Below are positions 34,244-42,373 of a DNA stretch of 64,000 nt, piece after piece. The number at the start of each line of letters is the position of its first letter. Positions within the stretch are counted from its first letter, which is position 1. Both the position numbers and the translations under genes were made by a program. The stretch covers positions 558,001 to 622,000 of the forward strand of contig JAXHNR010000001.1 of NCBI GenBank assembly GCA_034520215.1, written 5' to 3'. Source of the DNA: Candidatus Krumholzibacteriota bacterium. Lineage in GTDB: Bacteria; Krumholzibacteriota; Krumholzibacteriia; Krumholzibacteriales; WJIX01. The notes below the pieces were generated by a model, which worked only from the letters and a program-made list of their open reading frames with translations, did no database searches and was not told where the DNA came from.

Positions 34244-35515
34244 TTACCTGAGAAGAATCATCTTTCTCGTGAATGTATTCTTCCCTATTGCCAGTCTGCA
34301 GTAGTATACGCCTGACGGAATTCTGCCTTTCACAGATGCGGAGGGGTTCCAGAGAAATGTGTAGTCTCCGGGAGATTTAGTTCCCAGATCACTACTGCTT
34401 ATCAATTTACCCGAAACATCGAAAAAGGATATAGTTACTTTCTGCATGTCGCCGGTTGTGCCGACAGTATAAGGAATAGTGGTAGAGGGATTAAAGGGGT
34501 TTGGATAGTTTTGTTGCAGAGAACAGCCCGCGTATGGCGTCTGTCTTTCTACTTTAATAGGACCGTATCTAACGCCGTTAATTTCGTTTGTTTCCACGAT
34601 GTAATAGTAATGATCTATGTAACGGTCTTCAACGGTATCAGAAAAACCATATTCCGGACTGCTGTAAATAGGATTCAAGTTTCTTTTTTCCATCATTGAT
34701 AATTCCGGGTTTACTCCTCTGTAGATATCAAAGCCGATGTTCTCGCAGTCATTGCCCGTCGACCATAAGAGAATTATTTCATTATCACTTCGCTGGTAAG
34801 TCGCGTATGAAATTGTAACGGCCGTGTTAAGATAGAGGGTTATGTCTATTTGCGCGGAGTCTCCCCGGGCGAGGTTCGTGTATATTGTAGTATCACTGTA
34901 TCCCTCAGCTGACGCGTAAATTGAATATTCAGCGGGAGGCAGATGTTGAAAAATATATAGAGAATCGCTGAATTCATCAAAAGTTCCTATTGTCCCTGCT
35001 TCGGAATTGGTCAGGGTGACTGTAGTATTTGCTGGAAGTTGACCGCTGTCTCCGGATGTAATTGCTCCGAATATTTTGCCGGCGGGACGTTCTATAGAAT
35101 AGGAATAAGTGGAATCATTGAAATGGAAATAGTGATATCCGCTGTCCTGTAATGCAGTTACTATGCTCGGCGGGTTCCAGGACAATTCAGCAATTCCCCA
35201 GCCGTGTTCGAAACTCCATCCCCAATGTTCGTCACCCCAGGTACCGTCCTTTGTGAATTTAAAATCTATTGTATCGGGGGGAGAGCTGCCCTCGTCTATA
35301 AATTTGAGTTTGCTCCATTCATGATTACCAAGGGAAATCATATCATTTTCGGGATCGTCAGGTTCACATGTTATTCCATTGAAATTACCGACAAGCTGGA
35401 TGGAAGATACACCTTGCCCGTATATACTATAAGGAAAATGTAATAGAATACATACCAGGAGGAGTTTTTTTAGTATTTTTGCTAACACGATACGGTTCCT
35501 TTTGTTGTTTATCAC
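34244..35515 (-). CDS. Secreted multidomain carbohydrate-binding-like protein with FlgD/T9SS-type C-terminal domain
   Basis: A 423-aa secreted protein. After a signal peptide (LLLVCILLHFPYSIYGQG) comes a starch-binding/E-set-like domain (IQLVGNFNGITCEPDDPENDM, KFTKDGTWGDEHWGW), then a carboxypeptidase-regulatory-like fold (IFGAITSGDSGQLP...VTLTNSEAGTIG, YSIYASAEGYSDTTIY) and a fibronectin-like part (IILLWSTGNDCENIGFDIYRG). The tail is NYPNPFNPSTTIPY followed by LWNPSASVKGRIPSGVYYCRL, a sorting-type domain. It heads an operon with the GH43-like gene and is driven by a perfect promoter. Probably a surface polysaccharide-handling pair. Confidence 0.78.
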   Translation of the reverse strand: MINNKRNRIVLAKILKKLLLVCILLHFPYSIYGQGVSSIQLVGNFNGITCEPDDPENDMISLGNHEWSKLKFIDEGSSPPDTIDFKFTKDGTWGDEHWGWSFEHGWGIAELSWNPPSIVTALQDSGYHYFHFNDSTYSYSIERPAGKIFGAITSGDSGQLPANTTVTLTNSEAGTIGTFDEFSDSLYIFQHLPPAEYSIYASAEGYSDTTIYTNLARGDSAQIDITLYLNTAVTISYATYQRSDNEIILLWSTGNDCENIGFDIYRGVNPELSMMEKRNLNPIYSSPEYGFSDTVEDRYIDHYYYIVETNEINGVRYGPIKVERQTPYAGCSLQQNYPNPFNPSTTIPYTVGTTGDMQKVTISFFDVSGKLISSSDLGTKSPGDYTFLWNPSASVKGRIPSGVYYCRLAIGKNTFTRKMILLR

Positions 35516-35554
35516 AGATGTTCAAACGCATAAGGAATATACAATACACCTATA

Positions 35555-35583
35555 ATTATACATGAAAAAAGGGCTTATGTCAA
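35555..35583 (-). promoter_or_regulatory. Consensus sigma70 promoter of the secreted glycan-protein operon
   Basis: Minus strand: TTGACA (35583-35578), 17 bases, TATAAT (35560-35555). Both boxes match consensus perfectly; the ATG at 35515 lies about 33 bases after the expected start. Confidence 0.8.
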
Positions 35584-35743
35584 TATTTCAGAACTATGAA
35601 TTCGGGAATAGAAAGAGACATCATGACCCTTTCGTCATCGGAATCTACCAGAACGAAAAATCTATTTATTCTGATGTCAGTATGAAACTGCAACTTGCTT
35701 CCTGAATGATCTTATGAACCAAAATATTAATTATGTTTAGTTA

Positions 35744-35875
35744 TTATTCATTACCATGTCTATGTTTCCACCCTGGCGGCATAAAAGAAGAATAAAGCGT
35801 GATATCTTTAAGATTTTCATGCTTTTTTACTTCAGGTTTTGAATAATTCCTGTCTTTTTTCTCTTTATTCTTCAT
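35744..35875 (-). CDS. Small RiPP-precursor-like peptide (43 aa)
   Basis: An ORF too short for usual cut-offs. ATG at 35875 is preceded by GGGAGGAAACTTG, a strong ribosome site. The leader-like part reads NYSKPEVKKHENLKDITL, which fits the 'Y-x-x-P-x-(L/V)-x-x-(H/Y)-(G/E)-x-L-x-x-(I/L)-T' pattern of lasso-type and other RiPP precursors that use a PqqD-like recognition element. The rest, YSSFMPPGWKHRHGNE, would be the core. A perfect promoter stands upstream. No maturation enzyme is adjacent, so the peptide could be served in trans, or could be a stand-alone small protein. Confidence 0.6.
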   Translation of the reverse strand: MKNKEKKDRNYSKPEVKKHENLKDITLYSSFMPPGWKHRHGNE

Positions 35876-35940
35876 CAAGTTTCCTCCCTTAGGAATTTTG
35901 TTACTACCTACACAGATTTTATTTACACTTCACATCTTCT

Positions 35941-35970
35941 ATTATATCAAAAACTGCCGCAAATTGTCAA
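35941..35970 (-). promoter_or_regulatory. Consensus sigma70 promoter of the RiPP-like ORF
   Basis: Minus strand: TTGACA (35970-35965), 18 bases, TATAAT (35946-35941). Both boxes perfect; about 60 bases of leader before the ATG. Confidence 0.8.
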
Positions 35971-35995
35971 CTGGTATTATTTTTTGGAGTTTCCC

Positions 35996-36050
35996 CAATT
36001 TTTATATCCTATCAGGTAGACGATGATTTGTAACAGTATGCGGCTGAGGG
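35996..36050. mobile_element. MITE-like element copy D (right-end fragment, inverted)
   Basis: GGAGTTTCCCCAATTTTTAT and the following bases to 36050 are the reverse complement of the right arm of copies B and C, including TTACAAATCATCG and GCCGCATACTG on the opposite strand. It stops at the TAA of the aminotransferase gene. Confidence 0.75.
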
Positions 36051-37208
36051 TTATTGTCCCCGATATCCGTTATTATTGAGGTATTGTTTAAGCCTTGAGG
36101 CTCCTTCTGCGAGATTTTCCATGGAATTAGCGTATGACAGCCGAAGATACCCTTCCCCCTGATCGCCGAAATCTATTCCGGGCGTCAAGGCAACTCCCGC
36201 TTTATCAAGAATATCAAAGGCAAGCTTATAGGAATCTTTTTCGATGTGGCGGGCGTCTGCGAAAATGTAAAAAGCCCCCTTTGGTTCGACGGCGCACTTA
36301 AGCCCCATCGCGGAGAGTTTCCCGAGAAGGAATTTGCGTCTTAAGTTGTACTTTTTTTTCATTTCCTCAATTTCCGGGTGGTTTAATTCAAGAGCTGCAA
36401 TTCCGCCTCTCTGAACAAAAGAATTGGGTGAAATAAAGAAGTTCTGCAGGATAATCTCAATTTTTCTGACCGCTTTAGCAGGGGCAATTACGTATCCCAG
36501 CCGCCATCCCGTCATGGCAAAGATCTTGGAAAACCCGTTTAAGATGTAAGTATTCTCTGTAAATTCAAGTGAGGAATGTGCCTCTTCGCCGTATACCAGA
36601 CCGTGGTAAATTTCATCGCTTATAACGGGTATTCCCATACCGCATATTTCTTTCAGGGCATCTGTGGAGATAATTGTTCCAACTGGATTAGATGGTGAAT
36701 TTACAAGAATAGCTTTTGTGTCTGGACCTATGGCTTCTTTTACCATGGCTGGATTAAGATGAAATCCATCTTCAGCTTTTGTACGTATGAAGCGCGGCGT
36801 TCCCCCGAGGTGTTTTATGAAATTCGGATAACAGGGATAATACGGGTTGGAGAGAATGATTTCATCGCCGTTATTATTTATGAGCGAAGAAAGAACCGTA
36901 AGAAGAGCGGGGGATACTCCCATAGTAATAAGGACCTGTGTTTCCGATATATCTAAGCCGTAATTTATGTTGTAGTATTTTGCCACAGCCCTGCGGAGTT
37001 TCAGTATACCGCGACTGTCGGTGTAGTGGGTTTCTCCCCTTCTCAGTGAATCTATCCCAGCCGCGACTATCGCGGAAGGAGTGTCAAAGTCAGGTTCTCC
37101 TATTTCCATATGTATTATATGCTTGCCCTTTTCTTCCAGCTCAAGCGCCCGTTGGAGAACATCCATTACAATAAATGGTTTCATCTCTTTGCTTGTTTTT
37201 GATTTCAT
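36051..37208 (-). CDS. Class I/II pyridoxal-phosphate aminotransferase
   Basis: A 385-aa fold-type I aminotransferase. The N-terminal block is HIIHMEIGEPDFDTP; SPSNPVGT binds the cofactor ring side; ISDEIYHGLVYG and ILNGFSKIFAMTGWRLGY carry the Asp, Tyr and the Schiff-base Lys. The C-terminal Arg region (EGYLRLSYANS) binds the substrate carboxylate. It resembles aspartate/aromatic or LL-diaminopimelate-type enzymes; the precise amino acid cannot be told. The stop codon directly abuts a fragment of the MITE-like element. A promoter lies at 37238-37267. Confidence 0.92.
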   Translation of the reverse strand: MKSKTSKEMKPFIVMDVLQRALELEEKGKHIIHMEIGEPDFDTPSAIVAAGIDSLRRGETHYTDSRGILKLRRAVAKYYNINYGLDISETQVLITMGVSPALLTVLSSLINNNGDEIILSNPYYPCYPNFIKHLGGTPRFIRTKAEDGFHLNPAMVKEAIGPDTKAILVNSPSNPVGTIISTDALKEICGMGIPVISDEIYHGLVYGEEAHSSLEFTENTYILNGFSKIFAMTGWRLGYVIAPAKAVRKIEIILQNFFISPNSFVQRGGIAALELNHPEIEEMKKKYNLRRKFLLGKLSAMGLKCAVEPKGAFYIFADARHIEKDSYKLAFDILDKAGVALTPGIDFGDQGEGYLRLSYANSMENLAEGASRLKQYLNNNGYRGQ

Positions 37209-37237
37209 CGCTGCCTTTCAATATGTGTAATATTTGA

Positions 37238-37267
37238 AAAATAGGTCTATTCTGTATGAAAAGTCAA
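37238..37267 (-). promoter_or_regulatory. Putative promoter of the aminotransferase gene
   Basis: Minus strand: TTGACT (37267-37262), 18 bases, TATTTT (37243-37238), 30 bases before the ATG. Confidence 0.5.
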
Positions 37268-37356
37268 TCGTTTCGTTATCTCTTCAAGTGATCTATACAG
37301 GAATTTATTAAAAAAGGGAATGTGCTTATTCCAGCGGTGAATAGGATCCTTTATGA

Positions 37357-38115
37357 CTATCTGATTGTAGCCAGAGTCCAGTGTCTTCCGGTTATATTTT
37401 CACGTCGGTATGAAAAGCATAAATCGGGCGAGCAGCATGTACATATTCCGGATGAAAAGATATTACGCTGTTTGATTCCGCATCGCTTCAGCTCATTTTT
37501 AATAAATAACGGAAGATCGAGATAGTATTTGTTCTTCCGTTTTTTTATCACTTTACCTTCGAACTTAGACGCGATATTTCTATTTATCTGGTAGCATTTC
37601 CAGCAAATACCAGGCCCCAGGATTGAAATTGAGTTTTCCGGATTAATCAGGAATTGATCGACCATCTTGCGGAGTGTTTTGGAGATTATTCCCCCGGCGG
37701 CTCCCTTTCTTCCAACATGGATAGCTGCCATAGCGTTTTCAGGAGGGGAATAGATGACGACGGGATAGCAATCGGCTGTGCTTATAGCAATCGACAGCCC
37801 GGTACGTTCAGTTATAAAACCATCTGATTTCTTATATCTTCCTCCCTTATTTGTGATTCTGATATTAGAACTGTGGGTTTGTTCTCCCAGAGCGAGATTG
37901 TCACTTGAGATATTGAGCGCGTTTAGGAGTATGTTTCTGTTTTGATTTACGTTTTCGCGGGTATCGCCGAGATCAGTTCCAAGATTAAGGGAATTGAACG
38001 GCGCGGGGCTGATGCCGCCGGTTCTTGATGAAAAATAGAATTCAAGACGGGGTGCTATTACATCCAGAACGGGGAATATGCCAATATTCAGATTCGATTT
38101 TGTGATCCATTTCAT
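37357..38115 (-). CDS. pgeF: YfiH/PgeF-family (laccase-domain) protein
   Basis: A 252-aa protein of the CNF1/YfiH-like fold. Family blocks: FSSRTGGISPAPFNSLNLGTDLGD, LALGEQTHSSNI, STADCYPVVIYSPPENAMAAIHVG, GPGICWKCYQIN, and CTCCSPDLCFSYRRENITGRH at the C-terminus, with the His/Cys zinc ligands. The usual HAGWRG reads HVGRKG here, a mild variant. Homologues act as multicopper-oxidase-like or purine-nucleoside phosphorylases and, in E. coli, help edit wrong amino acids in muropeptides. Role in this organism unknown. Confidence 0.88.
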   Translation of the reverse strand: MKWITKSNLNIGIFPVLDVIAPRLEFYFSSRTGGISPAPFNSLNLGTDLGDTRENVNQNRNILLNALNISSDNLALGEQTHSSNIRITNKGGRYKKSDGFITERTGLSIAISTADCYPVVIYSPPENAMAAIHVGRKGAAGGIISKTLRKMVDQFLINPENSISILGPGICWKCYQINRNIASKFEGKVIKKRKNKYYLDLPLFIKNELKRCGIKQRNIFSSGICTCCSPDLCFSYRRENITGRHWTLATIR

Positions 38116-38224
38116 TCACTGTCATCCCGGCTATTCATCGGCATTCGTCCTAAACCGCTTTATGATATTTTACATTTGGCCGCTGTATTTAATCTACTTT
38201 GCGGTATTTCCTTTCCGCAAGATA

Positions 38225-39955
38225 TCAGTCGCGGTCGCGGGAACTGGATCGCCTGGATCTTCTTGAGGAACTTCTCGAAGATGAAGATCCTCTCGAAGAA
38301 GATCTCTTCGTTGATCCTCTTGAAGAGTTTCTTCTGGAAGAGCTCCTACTATCCCTTTTAACTCGGCTACTTGAATCTTCCCTTCTTGAATCCGATCGGG
38401 ATTTGTTTACGCTTCTGGTTGACCTGTTCCTGTCATTATTGTCTCTTTTCAAAGAGCGTGTTCGTGAGGAGCTTCTGTTGTTTCTTGACGACGATCGCTT
38501 ACTATCGTTTGTTCTGTTTGGGTTATATACCCTTCGGGTATTGTTATTTCTGTCAATATTATTGTAGTTACGCGCTGACCTTGTACTTTCTGTATTTTTT
38601 CTACGCGGCGAGCCGTATACTGTTCTTCTTTTCACACTTTCTCTGGATGTAATATTTCCTCTTCGCAAGTTGCTTCTCTCCGATATTGTTCGGCGCGATG
38701 TAAGTGCTTTCGTAAGTTCTGACTGTTGACGGCTTTTCCCCTTCAGTCTGGTCATTCTACTACTGACCAATTTGCTGTTTTTTAGCGACTTTTCACGTTT
38801 AAGCTCGTTCGATACGGCCGGATAATTTAGAGAGCGCTTTGTAAATTTTCTGCCGGCATAGATAGACCTTCGGCCGTCATAATAGTTGTTCCAGCCGGAG
38901 TCGTAGTAACTGTAGTATGGGAAATACCAGCTATTGGGGTAGTAATAGGGGGAGTAGTAACCGTAATTATACCAGGGATTAAATCCCCAGTTGGAGCTGA
39001 ACCCAAAACCCCAATAGAAGGAGGAATAAGACGGATACTGGTAGAAATAGTTATTATACGGATAATAACCGGAATAGTAATAAGGATAATCATACCCCGT
39101 ATTAATTGTGAGGTAGATATCGTTTTCATTTGTGGATAGAAGCTCATCATCCCAGTTATTAGATAGATTGTCTTCATAATATGTCTTTGATGAGTAGTTT
39201 TCTTCTTCCGGTTCATCATAATGTGAAATATTAAAGAGAGGGGGATAAGGATAACTTAGTTTTTCTTCATAGAAATTCTTCTCTATTGCTATTTCAGTAC
39301 ACTGCTTACCGTAAAGATCGCTTAATTTGTCTGCTCCGTGACATTGTCCGCACAGGTACGAAGGGTAATCTTGTCTCTTGTTTACGAAGAAATAAGTATG
39401 ATCAGTGGCGGGAGGATTATTATCGATATTTTTTACGATAGTTTTATCAATCATATTGAATGAAAGATACGGGTCTTTGTCAGTGCGGAATCTTTTATTC
39501 CTTGGAAGCTCCGAGTCCTGACTAAGAAAATAGAGTTCCCTTTCGTCAATATAATTCCTGTCTTCAACCGCGAGAGCGTGAATATACTCGATACCGGTTT
39601 TACTGCCGGCTTTTAAACTCAGGCTGCTTCCGCGTTCCGGTATGATATAAACTCTGTCTTTTTCAATTTTGTTCAATTTGCCGTCGGGCGGATAGATGAG
39701 ATTTATAAAACCTTCGCTGTCAATATTGTATATGATAACATACCCCGGCTGGTTTAGCCTGAAACTAAAATTCAACTCTTTGCCGGAATTTACAACAGCT
39801 CCCCTTCCGCCCACGAGCCGCATAACTATGTTTAATCGGCTCACGTCATATGAGGCATTTGATGAGCTCTTTTTATATTCAATAGCCCTGGTTGTTGAAA
39901 AGAAGAACGACGCGGTTAGAAGGACGAGAAAAACGATAAAGAATCTTTTCCTCAT
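38225..39955 (-). CDS. Exported DUF4384-like protein with Tyr-rich middle and Arg/Ser-rich tail
   Basis: A 576-aa exported protein starting at ATG 39955 (GGGAG upstream) with signal MRKRFFIVFLVLLTASFFFSTTRA. Residues about 35-150 match a DUF4384-type domain (FSFRLNQPGYVIIYNIDSEG, LIYPPDGKLN). One CxxCH (CGQCH) near residue 200 could bind a heme c or zinc. A Tyr/Pro/Asn-rich stretch follows (about 255-360), and the last ~190 residues are almost only Ser, Arg, Asn, Thr and Lys, with repeated SRSS-like runs. The tail is strongly basic and disordered and may bind nucleic acid or cell-surface polyanions. A good promoter is at 40021-40049. Confidence 0.75.
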   Translation of the reverse strand: MRKRFFIVFLVLLTASFFFSTTRAIEYKKSSSNASYDVSRLNIVMRLVGGRGAVVNSGKELNFSFRLNQPGYVIIYNIDSEGFINLIYPPDGKLNKIEKDRVYIIPERGSSLSLKAGSKTGIEYIHALAVEDRNYIDERELYFLSQDSELPRNKRFRTDKDPYLSFNMIDKTIVKNIDNNPPATDHTYFFVNKRQDYPSYLCGQCHGADKLSDLYGKQCTEIAIEKNFYEEKLSYPYPPLFNISHYDEPEEENYSSKTYYEDNLSNNWDDELLSTNENDIYLTINTGYDYPYYYSGYYPYNNYFYQYPSYSSFYWGFGFSSNWGFNPWYNYGYYSPYYYPNSWYFPYYSYYDSGWNNYYDGRRSIYAGRKFTKRSLNYPAVSNELKREKSLKNSKLVSSRMTRLKGKSRQQSELTKALTSRRTISERSNLRRGNITSRESVKRRTVYGSPRRKNTESTRSARNYNNIDRNNNTRRVYNPNRTNDSKRSSSRNNRSSSRTRSLKRDNNDRNRSTRSVNKSRSDSRREDSSSRVKRDSRSSSRRNSSRGSTKRSSSRGSSSSRSSSRRSRRSSSRDRD

Positions 39956-40501
39956 TTTGATCACTCCCTTTACATGGAGGAAACCGTCCAGATGATAACT
40001 CAATCAACCGGTACATTAAAATTATAACGGTTTTTTACCAGATTTACAAGTCTTTATATAAACTAAACGGGTAGGATGCCGCGGGCTGAATCACACAATG
40101 TTTCCTCTTTTGCTGAAAATAACAATAGAGCAATAATTATGTAATTTGTTTATTAACAAACACATAAACGAATATATAGTTATAATAATTTGTCAGTTTA
40201 AATTATCTAACTTATTTCTCACTTGCGTTTGGGGGTTTTTAACCATCAATTTGTAACAGGTGAATGAAGATATAATAAAGATTCTGTGCGATTAAATGGC
40301 CAAAGGGTATAAGCTAAAAGGTTTATCGCTGCAACAAGTTTTAATAAATGTTATGAAGACAAGGAATTGTGCGTTATAGTTATAATAGATAAGATTGTAA
40401 TTTGCATAACATTGATTTAGAGTGAAACAATTAGAGGCTATTTTAACCTCCGGAGAGTAAGATAGGCAGGTTTCCGGAGATAGTTCAAAGGGAGGATTTG
40501 C
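39956..40501. other. Divergent intergenic region between the Arg/Ser-rich gene and tolQ
   Basis: 546 bp of AT-rich sequence. It holds the minus-strand promoter at 40021-40049 and a short inverted repeat CTCCGGA/TCCGGAG (40448-40454 and 40473-40479) just before tolQ. No small ORF, RNA gene or shared repeat was seen. A plus-strand tolQ promoter could not be fixed. Confidence 0.5.
40021..40049 (-). promoter_or_regulatory. Putative promoter of the DUF4384/Arg-Ser-rich gene
   Basis: Minus strand: TTGTAA (40049-40044), 17 bases, TATAAT (40026-40021). Confidence 0.6.
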
Positions 40502-41197
40502 ATGGGATTTGAAGGAATGCCGATATTTTTACAGATCGCTGAAAATTTTGTTGAGTTGATTTCCAGAGCGGGAGTTCTCGCTAAATTAGTTCTGGCTCTT
40601 CTGCTTATTCTTTCAGTAGTTTCATGGACGATAATTGTTGAAAAGATTAGGTATTTCAGGCGTTCTTCAAAGGAAGGGGGCGAATTCATAAAACTTTTCA
40701 AAGATGAATTGTCTCTGCGGGCTTTAATCGAAAAAGCAAAAAAGTACCCTGCCAGCTGTGAAGCCCAGCTTGTCTTATCCATTGGCAATGAAATAACCAG
40801 CGGAGAACTAGAGAGTTTAAAATCCTTAGACAGCTTTCTCGAGGCGAGAATAGACTCGATTATAGCGGGCTGGGAATCGTATTTGATATTTCTCTCGACT
40901 ACGGCTACGATTTCTCCCTTTCTCGGCCTACTCGGCACGGTTTGGGGGATAATGCGCTCTTTTATTAGTATGGGAGCCAGAGGCTCCGCGGATTTATATG
41001 TCGTCGGTCCCGGTATTGCCGAAGCGCTTATAACAACTATATTTGGGCTTGGTGCAGCTATACCGGCTGTTATAGGTTATAATTACATGGTCAGACTAAT
41101 CAGGAGAAAGGAAGATGACCTGACCTCCTTTATGGTTCTTTTCAGGAGCCGTCTTACTGAAGGGAAATATGGTGAATTAAGGAAAGATACGGGTTGA
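40502..41197 (+). CDS. tolQ: TolQ (MotA/TolQ/ExbB proton channel)
   Basis: A 231-aa inner-membrane protein that, with TolR, uses the proton gradient to drive TolA and keep the outer membrane constricted at division. Three hydrophobic segments: LVLALLLILSVVSWTIIVEKI; TATISPFLGLLGTVWGIMRSF, with the conserved Thr/Pro; and IAEALITTIFGLGAAIPAVIGYNY. ATG with GGGAGG seven bases ahead. First gene of the Tol-Pal set; the gene order fixes Tol rather than Exb. Confidence 0.95.
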   Translation: MGFEGMPIFLQIAENFVELISRAGVLAKLVLALLLILSVVSWTIIVEKIRYFRRSSKEGGEFIKLFKDELSLRALIEKAKKYPASCEAQLVLSIGNEITSGELESLKSLDSFLEARIDSIIAGWESYLIFLSTTATISPFLGLLGTVWGIMRSFISMGARGSADLYVVGPGIAEALITTIFGLGAAIPAVIGYNYMVRLIRRKEDDLTSFMVLFRSRLTEGKYGELRKDTG

Positions 41198-41238
41198 TTT
41201 TTGGAGTTTTTTTGTAAGGATTCTTTTAGGAGCAAATT

Positions 41239-41637
41239 ATGAGACGTAAGAGATATTCCTCGATGGCGGCGATAAACATAACCAACCTTGTCGATGTAAT
41301 GATGGTGCTTTTAATTGTCTTTATGCTGACAGCTCCGTTCCTGCAGGCGGGAGTGAAGCTTAATCTTCCCAAGGCTGAAGCAAAAGTAATAGAGGAGCGC
41401 AAGGGTATTACTGTTTCTGTAAGCAGGGAGGGGGATCTTTTTATTGAGAAACGCGAAGTTGAGTGGGAAGACTTCGCGGGAGCTCTTAGAAAGGAACTCG
41501 AAACAAATGCTCAGCGGATTTTCTTAAGGGCCGATACAAAAACGCACTATGGGAAAGTGATGAGAGTTCTGGCAAGAATAAAGATGATGGGGATTGAAGA
41601 TGTGGGTCTTATAGCCAAACAGGAGAAAGAAGAATAA
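41239..41637 (+). CDS. tolR: TolR (ExbD/TolR family)
   Basis: A 132-aa protein with one N-terminal membrane segment (NLVDVMMVLLIVFMLTAPFL) containing the essential Asp, and a periplasmic domain (KGITVSVSREGDLFIEKREVEW, IFLRADTKTHYGKVMRVLARIK). AGGAGC precedes the ATG. It works as the channel-gating partner of TolQ, 41 bases upstream. Confidence 0.95.
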   Translation: MRRKRYSSMAAINITNLVDVMMVLLIVFMLTAPFLQAGVKLNLPKAEAKVIEERKGITVSVSREGDLFIEKREVEWEDFAGALRKELETNAQRIFLRADTKTHYGKVMRVLARIKMMGIEDVGLIAKQEKEE

Positions 41638-41716
41638 CGTATTTGATGGAAATAGGGCGGAGTTAGAAGCCGCCAAGCGGAATTGATAAATACCGGCATC
41701 AGGTTTTCAGTCAGGC

Positions 41717-42373
41717 ATGGAAAAGATGAAGTTTTCGGCTGTTATATCATTATGTATACACGCGCTTATCTTTTACGTGCTTCTTACTTTTTTCGAGATT
41801 GTTCCTAGAGTGGATTTACCGGACAAGGTATATTCCGTGCGTATTTTTTCTCCTACTAAAGCGAAGAAAAAGGAAAAACCCGAGAAGAAACAGGAAGTTG
41901 AAGTTGAGAAGCCGGAACCGGAGCCGGAACCTGTTAAAAAGAAGAAACCCGCTGTGGAGGTGAAGGATGAGAAGCCCCAAGAACCCCCTGAAAAGAAACA
42001 GGCGGAAGAAAAGGAAAAAAAATCTCTCGATGTTACGGTAAAGGAAGACAAGAAGGTTGAAGAGACCTCTATAGCCGTTGACGCCCCGCGTTTTCCGTTT
42101 TCCTACTACCTGGGGGCTATTCAGCGCAAGGTCTCCGCCAATTGGTTCTCGGCCTCTGCTCAGCACGGAAAGAGCATTTCATGCACTGTCTTTTTCCGGC
42201 TTGATAGAAGCGGAAGGATATCCGGATTACTGTTGGAAAAAGGGTCCGGCGATTCCTATTTTGACAGAGCGGCCCTCAGAGCTATAAAGAGTTCCGCCCC
42301 GTTTCCGCCTCTTCCCGGCGCTTTTGACGAGCCCGCTTTGGGAGTACACTTTAGATTTGTTCAGAAGGATTGA
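41717..42373 (+). CDS. tolA: TolA/TonB-like energy-transducing protein
   Basis: A 218-aa protein with a membrane anchor (SAVISLCIHALIFYVLLTFFEI), a Lys/Glu/Pro-rich periplasm-spanning stretch (about 45-115) and a C-terminal TonB/TolA fold (YLGAIQRKVSANWFSASA, VFFRLDRSGRISGLLLEKGSGDSYFDRAALRAIKSSAPFPPLP). Position between tolR and tolB defines it as TolA. The linker is much shorter than in E. coli TolA. Confidence 0.9.
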   Translation: MEKMKFSAVISLCIHALIFYVLLTFFEIVPRVDLPDKVYSVRIFSPTKAKKKEKPEKKQEVEVEKPEPEPEPVKKKKPAVEVKDEKPQEPPEKKQAEEKEKKSLDVTVKEDKKVEETSIAVDAPRFPFSYYLGAIQRKVSANWFSASAQHGKSISCTVFFRLDRSGRISGLLLEKGSGDSYFDRAALRAIKSSAPFPPLPGAFDEPALGVHFRFVQKD

